Both the position numbers and the translations under genes were made by a program. Shown here one piece after another: positions 23,400-34,520 of a DNA stretch of 64,000 nucleotides (positions within the stretch are counted from its first letter, which is position 1; each line of letters starts with the position of its first letter). The stretch covers positions 1 through 64,000 of the forward strand of contig QANU01014009.1 of NCBI GenBank assembly GCA_003254905.1. The letters are read 5' to 3'. Under the pieces are notes generated by a model, which saw nothing but the letters and a program-made list of their open reading frames with translations, made no database searches and had not been told where the DNA came from. This stretch comes from Nissolia schottii (Eukaryota > Streptophyta > Magnoliopsida > Fabales > Fabaceae).

Positions 23400-25615
23400 T
23401 GTGAGGGGGTAATTTTGGAATTAACTGTCAACTTGGCCGTGTAGGACTAACTTGGAGACAATATAAACTATGGAAAGACTAATGTGGTGACAAAAGTTTT
23501 TAGAGAACTAATATGATAGATGTAAAATTGAAGGACTAAATAGAGATCAGAGAAGAATGCTAATAAAAGAGAAATATTAAGCTCTCCGAAGGCTTCCCTC
23601 TTCCTCCAAAACCCAACTCACAAGCACACCCTAGGTAATTGTTAATAAATATAAAATAGAAATGGTTCATTGAAAAATATAAGTTTTTAAAATTTTCAAT
23701 GTATTAAATACTTTAAGTTTTTGTTTTTTCAGTACAAACCTTTTTTTATTGATTCATTAATAAGTGCACTAAAGAAATTTATTATTAAAACCCAATAAAT
23801 TTTTTTAAGTTGTATTGACTTTTTTTCAAAGCACTAATTAAGAGCATTCAATATGGAATATTAAATGTTCATTGACTACCTACAAAAACAATCTCACCAA
23901 CTAGTATAGTCTTAATATTTTTAATATTTATATTATGACTTAATATATTCATAATATTGATATTATGACATAATATGTATATATTATTATTGAAGCATTT
24001 ATAAACATTAAGAAAAATTAATGTTATTATTATTATTATTAAATTCTAAATAGTCTCATTTATTTTATAAGTGCATCTCACGAGATCCTAACTTGCTCAA
24101 ACATAATTGTCTCTGATAAGAAAATATACGGTCTTGACAAAATATATATCAATTTTTTATATTATTATAAAATTCTAAATAAATCTCATATTTCATTCTA
24201 TGTCTAGGTTTGGAAAATATATCTAAAAAGCAAAGTTGTTAAAATGGAAGGATATATCATTTGTTTATTAATTAAATAAAGAATAATTTATTAATTATAT
24301 AATTTTTCCCTTTATAATATGATTCTCAAATTTTAAAAAAATGTAAATAATTAAAGAGTAGTTATAGATATACTAATAAAAAAACGAGGGGTGATAGATA
24401 TGAGAATATCCTAACTAAAATGCCATAACATTCATTGGATTGAAAAAGTTAAAAAAAAAAGAAGAGAGAAAGTTATTAAGAGAGAGATAGAGGTGACGGA
24501 AGAAAATAGGAAAATGAATGAAAATAAAAAAATTAATGTCTAAGTTGGTCACTCATAAATTATCTTTGTGTTGAACTTGGTCATTGAAAAAAATTAAAGT
24601 ATCAATTTAGTCATTCTAAAAAAAAATAGTTGTCCACATTAGTTTTTTTGTTGCCCACATTATTCCTTGAAAAAAATTAGATAGAAAGACCAAGTTAAAC
24701 ACAAAAAAACACTTTAATTTTTTTTTAACGGCCAATTTGAACACCAAGACATTTAACATTTTTTAAGAATCAATTTATGCATTAACTCAAAAAAAAAATT
24801 AAGCTTAAATGACACATGACTACATGCAATCCCCCCACCATATGCCAGCCTAAGCAACATCCTGAATTTCTATCCAATGCACAAATAAACGCACCTCTGA
24901 AATTGAAACCATAGTCATGAAAACCCTATAAAGCCTTTCCCTGATCTCCACTTACTCTCACAACCCTATAGCTCCTTGGATCCATCTCTGTATTTCTTCC
25001 TAGGCTTCTTGTGTACAACCCCTCGTAATTGTATCAGGTAAGGACGTACAAAGAACCTCTTATTTACCACCATATCTAATGATGTTGACGTTCTTGTTGA
25101 TCATGTATATATTGCATACCATTGCTTATATATTTTGTTTTGTTTTCAATTTAGTAAACTCCATTATTATTTGACCTTCACTTGGTTATTTGAAGATCTA
25201 TCTTTGAATCTCAACAAGATGTTCAAGATGAGTACTTTGTGTGTGATGTGTAGGTAAGAAGTGTGTTTGTTTCAGCTTTTAAAAAAAATGATTAAAGAGT
25301 TAATTTTTATAGTTATAGAATTGAAAAAGTTAAAAATGCATTTTTCTTTTAAGTTGTTTCATTTAAATTCTGCTTAAAAGTTAAAAGTAATTTCTTTTTA
25401 ATTTTTTTAAAGTATCTAAATACTTAAAAAATGATTGTTTTAGTTTTAAAAATGATTTTTTTTAATCAAATAAGTTAAAACAAATATTGTGTTTTTATTG
25501 TAGAAACAAAAAAGAATGACAAAAACACAAAAATAAAGACTAAGAGAAGTTATGTTCTTTCGAGCTTCAATTTTATGTTTGTCTAGGCAAAAAAAATTGT
25601 CCCATTTGTTCCAAC
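23400..25615. other. Intergenic, AT-rich
   Basis: At 24540-24740 a diverged inverted repeat (AACTTGGTCATTGAAAAA opposite CCAAGTTAAACAC) suggests a MITE. At about 24920-25260 a CTATAAA box, a less AT-rich leader and two strong donor-like sites (CAG|GTAAGG at 25034, TAG|GTAAGA at 25253) hint at an unannotated transcript, but no coding frame was found. Confidence 0.4.
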
Positions 25616-25887
25616 TTTGCTTTAGTCGGATACATAAAATATAAGAATTTTCTTTCCGTATCTCTGTCTCTCGGTCCTATCCTTGGGCGCCAAACGGAGC
25701 CTCAGAGTTACAGAGCGGGTGTGTGGTAGTTTGTTTTGTGTTTGTGTGTTTTGGTTTTCAAGCCAGCCAACGTTTTTAAGATACCTGTGGCTGAAAAAAA
25801 AAACGACGCTGTGTCTGCGTTACAGTTAGCATTGCTGTGGGGAATTAAGGGAAGGGGTCAAATCTTAGAGGTTGTGTGCCGAAGAAA

Positions 25888-26776
25888 ATGCCCAAAAGGG
25901 ACGACTGCGATTGGACTTTGGCAGTGGATTGGAGGGATATAAGAGGTTTAACACTTGAAGAACGTCGACGCTTAGGTCTGAGTAAGAGTAAGAATAAGAA
26001 CAATAGAACTAGAGAAGGCTCCGGCGGCAACTTGTCCGTTGGAGCACGGGTGTTGCGAGCTATGTGGAGCATGAGAGGTGGAAAAAATGTGAAGAAAAGA
26101 ATGAAGAAAAATGTTGCTAATAACTTTGAATTTGATAGCAATGACAAATTCGATAAGGATGTGGATATCGTCCGTAAGAGCGGTTGGAAAGGAAAAGGCA
26201 AAGAGAAATCAGCACTTGAAAGGGGAAAGCGTAAAGGTATGTATGTATGTACGTATACGTGAATGTTTTTTTGACACACACGCATTCAAGCACCGAAATA
26301 TTTTTCAAGAATCAACTTGGACATTAAACTCATAAAAATTTGTTGCAGGCCCAAATCATCCAATGAGCAAGCATGGAGAGCAGGAGGGGGGCCCAAGCGA
26401 TTCTATTAAGAGAGTTGCACATGGAGCCCTAAATGGGGAAGATGAAGTGTTGTCTTGTGAATCGAGTTCTGCTATTCCTGATAAAGGCACAATGATTAAT
26501 AAAGGTGAAGTCACTAGCCACGCTACATCAATTGTACCCTATGGGCCTCTGGCGGTGCCTGATGAGGTCATTCCTTCAAATGCTGGCTATGATATAGCCT
26601 TGCCTGATGATGAAGTTGGTCCCAAGCTTCTCCTGATCTCCTCGGTGAATGTGGAGCATGATGATGGCAAACAAGTTCAAGATAATTCCGAGTCAGATGA
26701 CGAAATTAATGCCAAGGACCTTGACCAGCTTGATCAAACTGTGAGATTCGCACTTGCGTATTTGAAATCAAAATAG
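25888..26776 (+). CDS. Nuclear-type basic/acidic protein of unknown function, two exons, 258 aa
   Basis: Exon 1 (25888-26236) ends AAAG|GTATGT and exon 2 (26349-26776) follows TTGCAG; they join in frame through a Gly codon to give 258 residues. The N-terminal half is strongly basic, with MPKRDDCDWTLAVDWRDIRG, LTLEERRRLGLSKSK, VKKRMKKN and KGKGKEKSALERGKRKG, which could serve as nuclear localisation signals. The C-terminal half is acidic (HDDGKQVQDNSESDDEIN) and ends DLDQLDQTVRFALAYLKSK. No known domain is recognised. A GC-richer leader lies upstream (about 25640-25887). The exon structure is convincing; the start could lie further upstream if an earlier exon exists. Confidence 0.65.
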
Positions 26777-26779
26777 TGG

Positions 26780-27939
26780 CAAAGGTTATTAGGTGATTTA
26801 TTTATTTTTATAATTGCGAATGTGTTTCTGCTGTAATTGCATAATCGTTCATAACAAACTTGATGGGTGTTACCGATTATTGTTAAAAGAGTCTCAGGAG
26901 CTCACATTCCTAGAGCTCTCCACCTTCCTGGAGAGGTGGGAGCTCACCTCTCACCTACAGAAAAGTTGGAGCTAACCTCACCAACTTGCACTCATCAATC
27001 TTCAGTATATAAATTCGGATAACATTCACAAGAAGAGAAGGCACCCAACACGGACCACAAATAAACGAAGCACCACCTGTAAGTTGAGAGACCAATAAAG
27101 CAATTATACACATATAACAATACAACACCCTTGAGACATGAAGCCGCCAAAGCCAGCAAGATCTACAAAGCAACTTGCCGCCAGTAGCACTCCACCATAC
27201 CTCTTCAGCATTGCCATCAAGGAGCTAAGAAAATAAACAAGCACCACAGATTAATCCATCAAAGTTGAGTATTCAGCCCCAACATGATAGGGCAATAGCA
27301 AGCAAACTAAGAAACTGTCCAAGGATTGTTCAAACCACCTGAACCTGACAGTAGAGGCACAAATTGCGCACCTGAACATAACCCACACGACACCAACCAT
27401 CGCACCAAAAATACACACGCGCACTTGTATACCACACACACGAGCGGCCAAATTTAACACAATAACTTATACCAACCCCATATAAAAATGCGACATTCGT
27501 AAGAGATTTGGATTTAAATTGTTGGCACCCTTAACCTTTATTTAACCTATGAATACGAACCTTAGGATATGCACCCGCAAATTGTAACAAAAAATCTTGA
27601 AATAAAAGAGTGTTCACAATAAAATGAGAGAATAAATATTTAACATCACAATTTAATTGATAATCAAAAGTGTCTTAGCTAATAGGCAATGTACCTATTT
27701 ATACTAAAATAAGCGAACCACTAAATAAGCAAACTAATAAAACCCTAAAAATTACCAAATGGGTTCCAAACAATAATTAATAGCACAAACACTAAATAAT
27801 TACTAAATAAAAAATAATGGTCCAATTACATTAGTATTCAATAAATCAAATGAATCCAAAAAGTATAGAAGCAAGCTAGCTCATGTCTTCAACTATGGTT
27901 AAATGCATCCACTTGGGGCCCATTTATTTCTTCAATTAA
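26780..27939. other. Repeat-like intergenic DNA
   Basis: 26890-26990 has repeated GAGCTCACCTCTC/GGAGCTAACC motifs. 27030-27930 looks like decayed transposon sequence without coding frames, and its class is unclear. Confidence 0.35.
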
Positions 27940-27947
27940 CCCGGTGT

Positions 27948-28326
27948 TATGGCTGTCAAACGGGTCAACCCGACCCATTTATGGCCCGCAGACCTAAACG
28001 GGCTGGACAAAAAATATGCCTATTTTTAGGGTTCGGCTCGTTTATGGTCGGTCCGCGGGCTTAAACGGGTCGGGCCGCCAATCCGTTTATTTTTTAAAAA
28101 AAATAAAAAAAATTCTAAAAAATTCTAAAAAAATAAAAAAAAATTCAAAAAAAGTATTTAAAAATTTTAAAAAATTTCATGGCTCACGGGTCGGTCCGCG
28201 GGCCTAACGGGCCCGGCTTAACTGGGTCGGGCTAATTTTTTTTCAAATTTTCGCAGGCCTATTTTTTGCATGTAAAATCCGTTCATTTAACCGGGTAAAC
28301 GGGTCGGACTCATTTTGACAGCCCTA
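27948..28326. mobile_element. hAT-type MITE with 8-bp target duplication
   Basis: The left end TATGGCTGTCAAAC matches the inverted right end TTTTGACAGCCCTA, a common hAT terminal form. The flanking 8-mers CCCGGTGT (27940-27947) and CCCAGTGT (28327-28334) differ at one base, fitting an aged hAT duplication. The interior is rich in GGGTCGG/CCCGACC blocks and A-runs and encodes nothing. Length is 379 bp. Confidence 0.85.
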
Positions 28327-28334
28327 CCCAGTGT

Positions 28335-29988
28335 CTAAGATAGACTTTGACTCTGATTCTAAAGTTGACTTTGATTTATCTGTGAAATCTTGGTCCACTA
28401 ATCTTTGTATCCTTACAACCTGACTTTCTATCTTGTGGTCCCCCTCAATAACAGAAAGAATCATGCATACACCCATGTATTACCTTACACAAATCCGTAT
28501 AACACCCACAAACACCCAGAAGAAAGGAAAAAAAAAACTAAACACATCATAAGCTATGAACACATTGAGAGACAAAGGAAACCAAAATACTAGAGAAACC
28601 CAAAAAAACACCCAACCACCTAGAGAGACAAGACAAGTCACAAACTCAAACCCACCCAAACACCCCTAACAAACCCCAACAGACAACAAAAAGACACACA
28701 TACAGAGAAAAGAAAATCAAAAACCCCAACCACCCACAAAACAAGGACTTAACTGACCCGTTTTCAAGGGGGGTGCTAAAGCACTGCAGCGATGCGGTGG
28801 AGAAGTCCAACATCAAATAGCGTATGTAGAGGGGTCTTGAGTTCCCCAATAATAAAAACTCTTTGTTGAATATTTTTACTTGTTAATTCATTCAGAGAGC
28901 TCTTGAAGGTTGTGCTTTAAGTACAAACTTTCTCTCAGCTCTAATTTTCTTTTTCTTGTGGGGAAGCAGTACCTCTATATATGGTGTCCAAGCTGGGGAG
29001 CTCTCCATGTCAATTGTCTTCAGTTGTCCGTCATTCCAAGTGAATGACTTTCTTTATGGTTTATTTTCAGACCATATATTTGTTTTAGAAATTATGTTAT
29101 TATGCATGTTTTTATGAAATCCTAAGAGGAGGAACTTATAATTTTCTTTTAAATGTTTATAAAATTATTTATTTAAAAATTTCTTTCTTTATGAAAGTAG
29201 TTGTTTATGATAATATTTATGAAACTATTTTGGAACTCTTGAAAATTATTTTAGAATTACATTAGACCATTGATCTTTATGTATTAAATATATCATGTTG
29301 CATGTGTATGAATGTTTACAAACAAGTTAGATACATTATGCTATCAGTTATCAGTTAATAGTTTCAGTCATTAGTTATTATGCTTTCACGTTTATCGTAT
29401 TCATGGGAGTAGATCTAGGATAGAATTGTATGTCAGCGATAATCCCATGTTGATCCTAATATACCTTGTACGATTGTCATGTAGCTTAGGTTTTAGACAT
29501 GTAGAGTAAATATGGCAAGACCGTGAAGCCTAGACATATCACATGCTCGTGACGCCAGAGTCATGAATCATATAGATTAGGGCAATGATCGTGATGCCGA
29601 CAAAACAACATTAATATTATAGTCAGACCGTGTTGCTTAAGATTTGTCTATCTAAAGGACTCTCAACTTATTTATATTTTCAAATGTTTTTACGTACTAA
29701 GTATTATAACTATATAATGTTTTTATTGTTGATATTATATATGTATTGGATCTACTTGTCATGTCTACAAAATGTCTCATGTCGTCGTGGGGTCTGTCAT
29801 TTATTGAGCGATGACTCACCCCTCATCAATGTTGCTTTTCAGATAACGCTGACGATGATACTCCTCTCCTCTAGTAGATTCCAGCAGTTTAGAACTTGGT
29901 GAGTTTCACTTTGCAATAGATTAGTTTTCACTTATGATTGGCTTAGTAATTAGGTCAGAGTGTTCATTAGAACCGTTAAGTCTTATTA
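28335..29988 (+). mobile_element. LTR-like remnant, split by the CACTA element
   Basis: From about 28860 the sequence resembles legume gypsy LTRs: GAGCGATGACTCACCCC (29802-29818), CTTTTCAGATAACG and repeated GACCGTG/CGTGATGCC blocks. Neither terminus was found. The similar AT-rich sequence after 33043 is probably its continuation beyond the inserted CACTA. Class and limits are inferred. Confidence 0.4.
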
Positions 29989-30673
29989 CACTACAAGAAA
30001 TTACACTATTTTCGTCGGTATTTTCCGTTGATTATGAGCCAGTTACCGTCGGTACATTGTGTTTTCGACGGATTTAGCGTCGGTCATCGGGCCGCCGATA
30101 AAGGGTTCGATGGAAACCAATTTTGCGTCGGAGGATGGAAGCCGACGGTAACTTGAACCGGATTTCAGTTGGAACAATCCGGCGCTAATAATAATAGTAT
30201 TTTCTGCAAATATTACCGTCATCTAGAACCGACGCTAATATTCCGTCAATTAGTATTTACCGTTGTCGTCGATAATCGTGCTCCATTATACCGTCGGCTA
30301 TAGCCGACGTTAATTGGCAAATATTAAAAAAAATTTTGTTGGGGATTATTTTTGAATGATTGTTATTTATTTGAGTAACAATATTGATGTAAATAATATG
30401 ATAATTTTATAATTAAATAATATGTAATATACGATTACATTAATAATGAGAGTTACAACAGATTAATGCATGTATCCCCATTAGCAAAAATAACAAATAA
30501 ATTCACAAAGTAGCACTTCCCATAGGCCATACTTCCAACATCCACAAACTAAAATCAAGCGTACCGGGAGCCTATGCTACCGCAAATAATATATACTTGC
30601 GTGTTTAGATTAATTACATAGTTAAAGAAGCAAATAATATACACAATATATTCAAAATTAAAGTACAATATAT

Positions 30674-31036
30674 TCAGTCATCCACAGAGCCTTCATCATC
30701 CTCTACGTCATCCTCAGAATCATCCACATCCACGTCCACATACACGTTCCCATCTACGTGTACGTTTACGTGCACGTTCCCATCCACGTTGACGTCCATG
30801 TGCACGTTCCCATCCATGTTGATGCCCACGTGCACGTTCCCCACGTTCACATCCAAGCGGACGTTCACGTCCTCGTCCTCGTCCTCGTCCTCGTACCCGT
30901 CCCAGAAAGGGGAGTCGTAGTCAGGCTCATCCCAAAAAGGGGAGTCATAGTCAGGCTCGTCGGACTCGGGTGAGGTTGTTACGGGTTCGTCATCTTTAAT
31001 GACGATAGGAGCAGAATGATGATCGCCCAAAACCAT
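30674..31036 (-). other. Acidic repeat open frame inside the CACTA element (120 codons)
   Basis: The frame starts MVLGDHHSAPIVIKDDEP, has two DEPDYDSPFWD copies, an (ED)n stretch, then a VNVDGNVHV-type repeat and an acidic end. The repeat portion is simply the translated GT/AC minisatellite at 30725-30850, so expression is doubtful. It resembles no transposase. Whether the non-repetitive N-terminus is a captured gene piece cannot be told here. Confidence 0.35.
30725..30850. repeat. Minisatellite with ACGTGCACGTTCCCATCC units
   Basis: Several imperfect 18- to 30-bp copies of a (A/T)CGTGCACGTTCCCATCCA unit lie within the CACTA element. Confidence 0.75.
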
Positions 31037-31213
31037 ATGGAGCTACGCTATAGAAACTTAAGTTCACAATGTATTATCAGAAAGTAATTACAAGCTACAC
31101 TAGTTATACACTTAAGCTCACAAATATATACATACACCCTTAAGTTCAAATCTCCTATGATCATCAACCTCACAACAATTCTAATTCCTCAACTAGTGGC
31201 AGACAATTCCAAT

Positions 31214-31412
31214 CACACACAAGTACACAAACACACAAACACACAACCTCACACACAAATACACAAACACACAAACACACAGAACCACACCCACAGAACC
31301 ACAAACAAATACACAAACACACAAACACAAACACACAACACACATCAGCCGCGCACACAAACACACCCACACAACACACATCAGCTAGCTAGGCACGCAC
31401 ACAAACACACAT
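31214..31412. repeat. (CACAAA)n/(CA)n-rich low-complexity tract
   Basis: Nearly 200 bp of ACACAAACACACAAA repeats precede an assembly gap of 25 N at 31476-31500. Confidence 0.85.
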
Positions 31413-31977
31413 AGTGTCAATCCCAAATCACAACACACACGTTAAACAGAGAAAGCAGAGATAGTGTAAGAGAAGNNNNNNNNNNNNNNNNNNNNNNNNN
31501 GAGAGGATGCCGAGGCAGTGGCGACGGTGGTGGCGAGGGCGCGGGCGCGGCAGTGCGAGGGCGAGGGTGAGGGAGGTGCAGAGAAGAGGGCGGTGGAGAG
31601 AAAGAAGATGAAATGAGAAGAATAGAAAGGAAAGCTGGTTAAGTAATCTGCCCGACGTCTTACCGTCGGAGATCACCGACAGTAACTTCAAATAACCGCC
31701 CGTAAAAATCAAATTCAAAACGTAGCGTTTAAGTAAAACATTTACCGTCAGTTAGCTACAGAGACCGACGGTAACCAAATAAACTTGGCGCCAAGTGACA
31801 TTATCTAGAACCAATTTCGAAGTCATTACCGTCGGGACTGTCTACCGACGGTAACGCCTCAGTATTTTTCGTCTGTCACCACCGACGGTAAATTTCGGTT
31901 AGGGTTTTGCCGTCGGACTATACCGACAGTAATGCACACTTAATTTTTGCTAAGCCCTGGCGACACTTTAATTGAGC

Positions 31978-32087
31978 GATTGATAAAGGCCAAGACCAAC
32001 ATGGTTGTAATCAAGTTGGGAAAACAATAATATGATAATCCCCAACACCTGATAACAACCACCTTGGCCTTGGCCTTTATCACTCTC
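31978..32087. repeat. Hairpin 1 inside CACTA
   Basis: GATAAAGGCCAAGACCAACA (from 31980) pairs with the GCCTTGGCCTTTATCA arm (about 32067-32082). The paired arms extend to about 33 bp each around a loop of about 40 bp. Confidence 0.75.
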
Positions 32088-32161
32088 CCAATTAACGTGG
32101 CACCAGTAATAAGCTCAGTAAAAATTAGATAATAATTAAATAATCAGCCAGTTAATGAATG

Positions 32162-32240
32162 ACAAAGTCCAAGATGGTGGTAGTCATCACTATTCCCCCA
32201 ACGGGACAGCTGATAATTACCATCATCTTGGATTTCGCAT
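32162..32240. repeat. Hairpin 2 inside CACTA
   Basis: GTCCAAGATGGTGGTAGTCATCA pairs imperfectly with TGATAATTACCATCATCTTGGA. It is a diverged relative of the hairpin about 80 bp upstream. Confidence 0.7.
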
Positions 32241-32430
32241 CCATTAGATGGCTCAGTTTACGCAACGGCGGCAGACTGATAACCAAATTAAACTAATATC
32301 ACGTCCACGACGACAAAAGCATCGCACGACGGATAATAAAGGGGAGAATCGATGAGAGAAGAGAAGAGAATAGAAAATATGGTGCAATTTAGAAGGATGG
32401 GGGAGGGGTATTTATACTATTCGGCCAACG

Positions 32431-32735
32431 AGTTACCGTCGGATATATCCAACGGTATTGTTCTCGGAACAGTGCGACGATTAATGAGAATGTTGAACGT
32501 ATTGAAAACGGCCGAGCGTGGGGAAGAGGCGTTGAATGCCCGAGACATTTACCGTCAGTCATTACCATCGCTATAACCTCTGATATCGTTACCATCGGAC
32601 GTAACCGACGGTTATGTTCTCGGAACCGGCCCCGTCTCGACGATTAATGAGAATGTTGAACGGCCGAGCGTTGGGAAGAGGCGTCGGTTGAATTCACTAG
32701 GCATTTACCGACGGTTAAGACCGCCGCTATTATTT
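32431..32735. repeat. Direct duplication of about 150 bp near the CACTA right end
   Basis: Two copies (from about 32431 and about 32588) share TGTTCTCGGAAC, CGACGATTAATGAGAATGTTGAACG, GGCCGAGCGT and GGGAAGAGGCGT in the same order. Confidence 0.8.
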
Positions 32736-33040
32736 GATATATTGATCGTCGAATTTCTCCGCCGGTAACGATTGCACCAATAAATTATTGATTACACATG
32801 GCTTTTTGCTATTAGTTGTAATTTTCCGTCGGTTATTCCCGTCGGAAATTCCGTTCCCGCCATAACCCGCTAAAAAATTACCGTCGGTATTTGCGTCGGG
32901 AAGACTATGCCATGGTAATAGCACGCCTTTTTCACCGGTCGACCGGTTACCGTCGGCTATTTTGTTTTTTCCAACGGTAATACCGTCGATTCGCGTCCGA
33001 CGGTAATGTCTCGACGGTAATAGTCATTTGTGTTGTAGTG

Positions 33041-33539
33041 TTATTTCCAATGTTTGATTTAAAGGATATTTTATGTAATAGTGTAATTTCTTTATTTTAA
33101 GACATGCTAGTTTATTTAATAAATTTTATTATTTATTTAAATGTATGTTTTTATAAAAATCACACGATGTTAAAGGCTTTTATAAGTAAATTAGTCACAT
33201 ATAGGTGATATTTCTCGTGAGACAAAAATAAAGACAACCACACAGTCATACCAATACCAAAACTAAGCATCTAGATTAGAGTCATATAAATCAGCCACAC
33301 ACTCGCCACTCATAACTCAGCGTAGCGAACCCACTCTCATGCAAAACAATAGCAATACTCAGGGATAAAATACAACAGAAACAAAAATAAAGGATAAGCA
33401 AAACCATCATAAAAGGAAACCCACGAACCTTAGCACAACCCAACCAGGGTATAACACATACGAGAAAGGAGTTCAGTCCTTCATGGACATCCATTTCTTT
33501 GGTCATGTAAATTAGGCGCCACATGAAGGTATTTCAGTT
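33041..33539. other. AT-rich flank of CACTA, probable continuation of split LTR remnant
   Basis: It begins with the TTA target duplication. No gene is visible. Confidence 0.4.
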
Positions 33540-34520
33540 TAACATGCCACCCTTAAAATTTATGCTATTCCTCAACTCTCATAGGCTCCAAATCATTGCA
33601 AAAAAAGGTCACAACCATCCCATCTACCAGACATGATATCAACTAGCCTGCCAACTGTTGTTCCCAAACAAAAGATTCCCTTTGCCAAACCAAATTCCAA
33701 TTCCATACCATACCATATTATCCCAAAAACCACATTCCACTAATTTCGACCTTTGCTGATTCAAAATTGAGTAAAGTCTGTCAAACCTCTCATTCAAACA
33801 TATTTCCTCAATCCACACTTGACAGTCACCAAGATAATACCATTTGACAAAAATGATTTTACCTTAACATTCGCTTTCCAAACTTGATAAATTGTACAAA
33901 TTAAAGCATCAAGACGACCCATTCACTCTTAGACATATTGTTGCATGATGTTGGTATCATTTGTCATAGTCTACGTACCATCCACCTAGCTCTTTAGGCC
34001 ATTTTACTAAAGGGACCACCCATCCCCTCACTATGACCCAAAAAATTTGCTTTGCATTGAAATAATAATTCTTGCCACCATGTTAGGCATCTTGAAAAGC
34101 CCCAAATAGCTGAGAACTGCCTTGATAAGGACTAAACGCCCTGCTCTCGAGAGCATTTTCATCTTCAACCCCGATAGTGTTTTTTATTTTCTCTTTGAAT
34201 TAGTCCCAAGGGGAATACCCCAAGTACCTTGTCGGTAGACTCGAAATAGGCAATTTAGAACTTGTTTTGCCTCTTCCATCTGATCAGCTTCACAATTTAA
34301 AGGGAAATGAGCCAACTAGCCATAATTGATAGAGCCCTGACATGACATCGAAGGCATCTAAGATGCGACTATAACTTACCTCCGACTTAGTCCGACAAAA
34401 TAGAATTCTATCTTCTGCAAAAATTGATGGTAAGACAACTCAGCTTTATTGATCGTTTCCCACTTGAATTCCTTTAATCCAATCCCCCTTAAGACATTTT
34501 TGATTCTGTTTGTTTAAATG
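33540..34520 (-). pseudogene. LINE (L1-type) reverse-transcriptase relic
   Basis: Reading the minus strand from about 34410 downwards gives ILFCRTKSEV and ILDAFDVMSGL, then LPTRYLG, PLGT/NSKRK-like residues. These are followed by KMLSRAGRLVLIKAVLSYL (about 34120-34165) and LFKMPNMVARIIISMQSKF (about 34050-34110). This is the order of the C-terminal part of plant LINE reverse transcriptases (the YLG-PLG segment and the LSRAGR-LIKAVL block). Several stops and frame changes interrupt it, so it is dead. The 5' half and endonuclease are missing. Confidence 0.7.

Larger units (their letters stand above)
29989..33040. mobile_element. Non-autonomous CACTA (En/Spm) transposon, 3.05 kb
   Basis: The left end CACTACAAGAAATTACAC and right end GTGTTGTAGTG are CACTA terminal inverted repeats. 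They are flanked by a 3-bp target duplication TTA (29986-29988 and 33041-33043). Subterminal regions carry many copies of TACCGTCGG/CCGACGGTA in both orientations (30008-30310 and 31650-33020). No transposase is present; the only frames are low-complexity. The interior holds a minisatellite, a CA-rich tract, a 25-N gap, two hairpins and a direct duplication, described separately. Confidence 0.93.
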
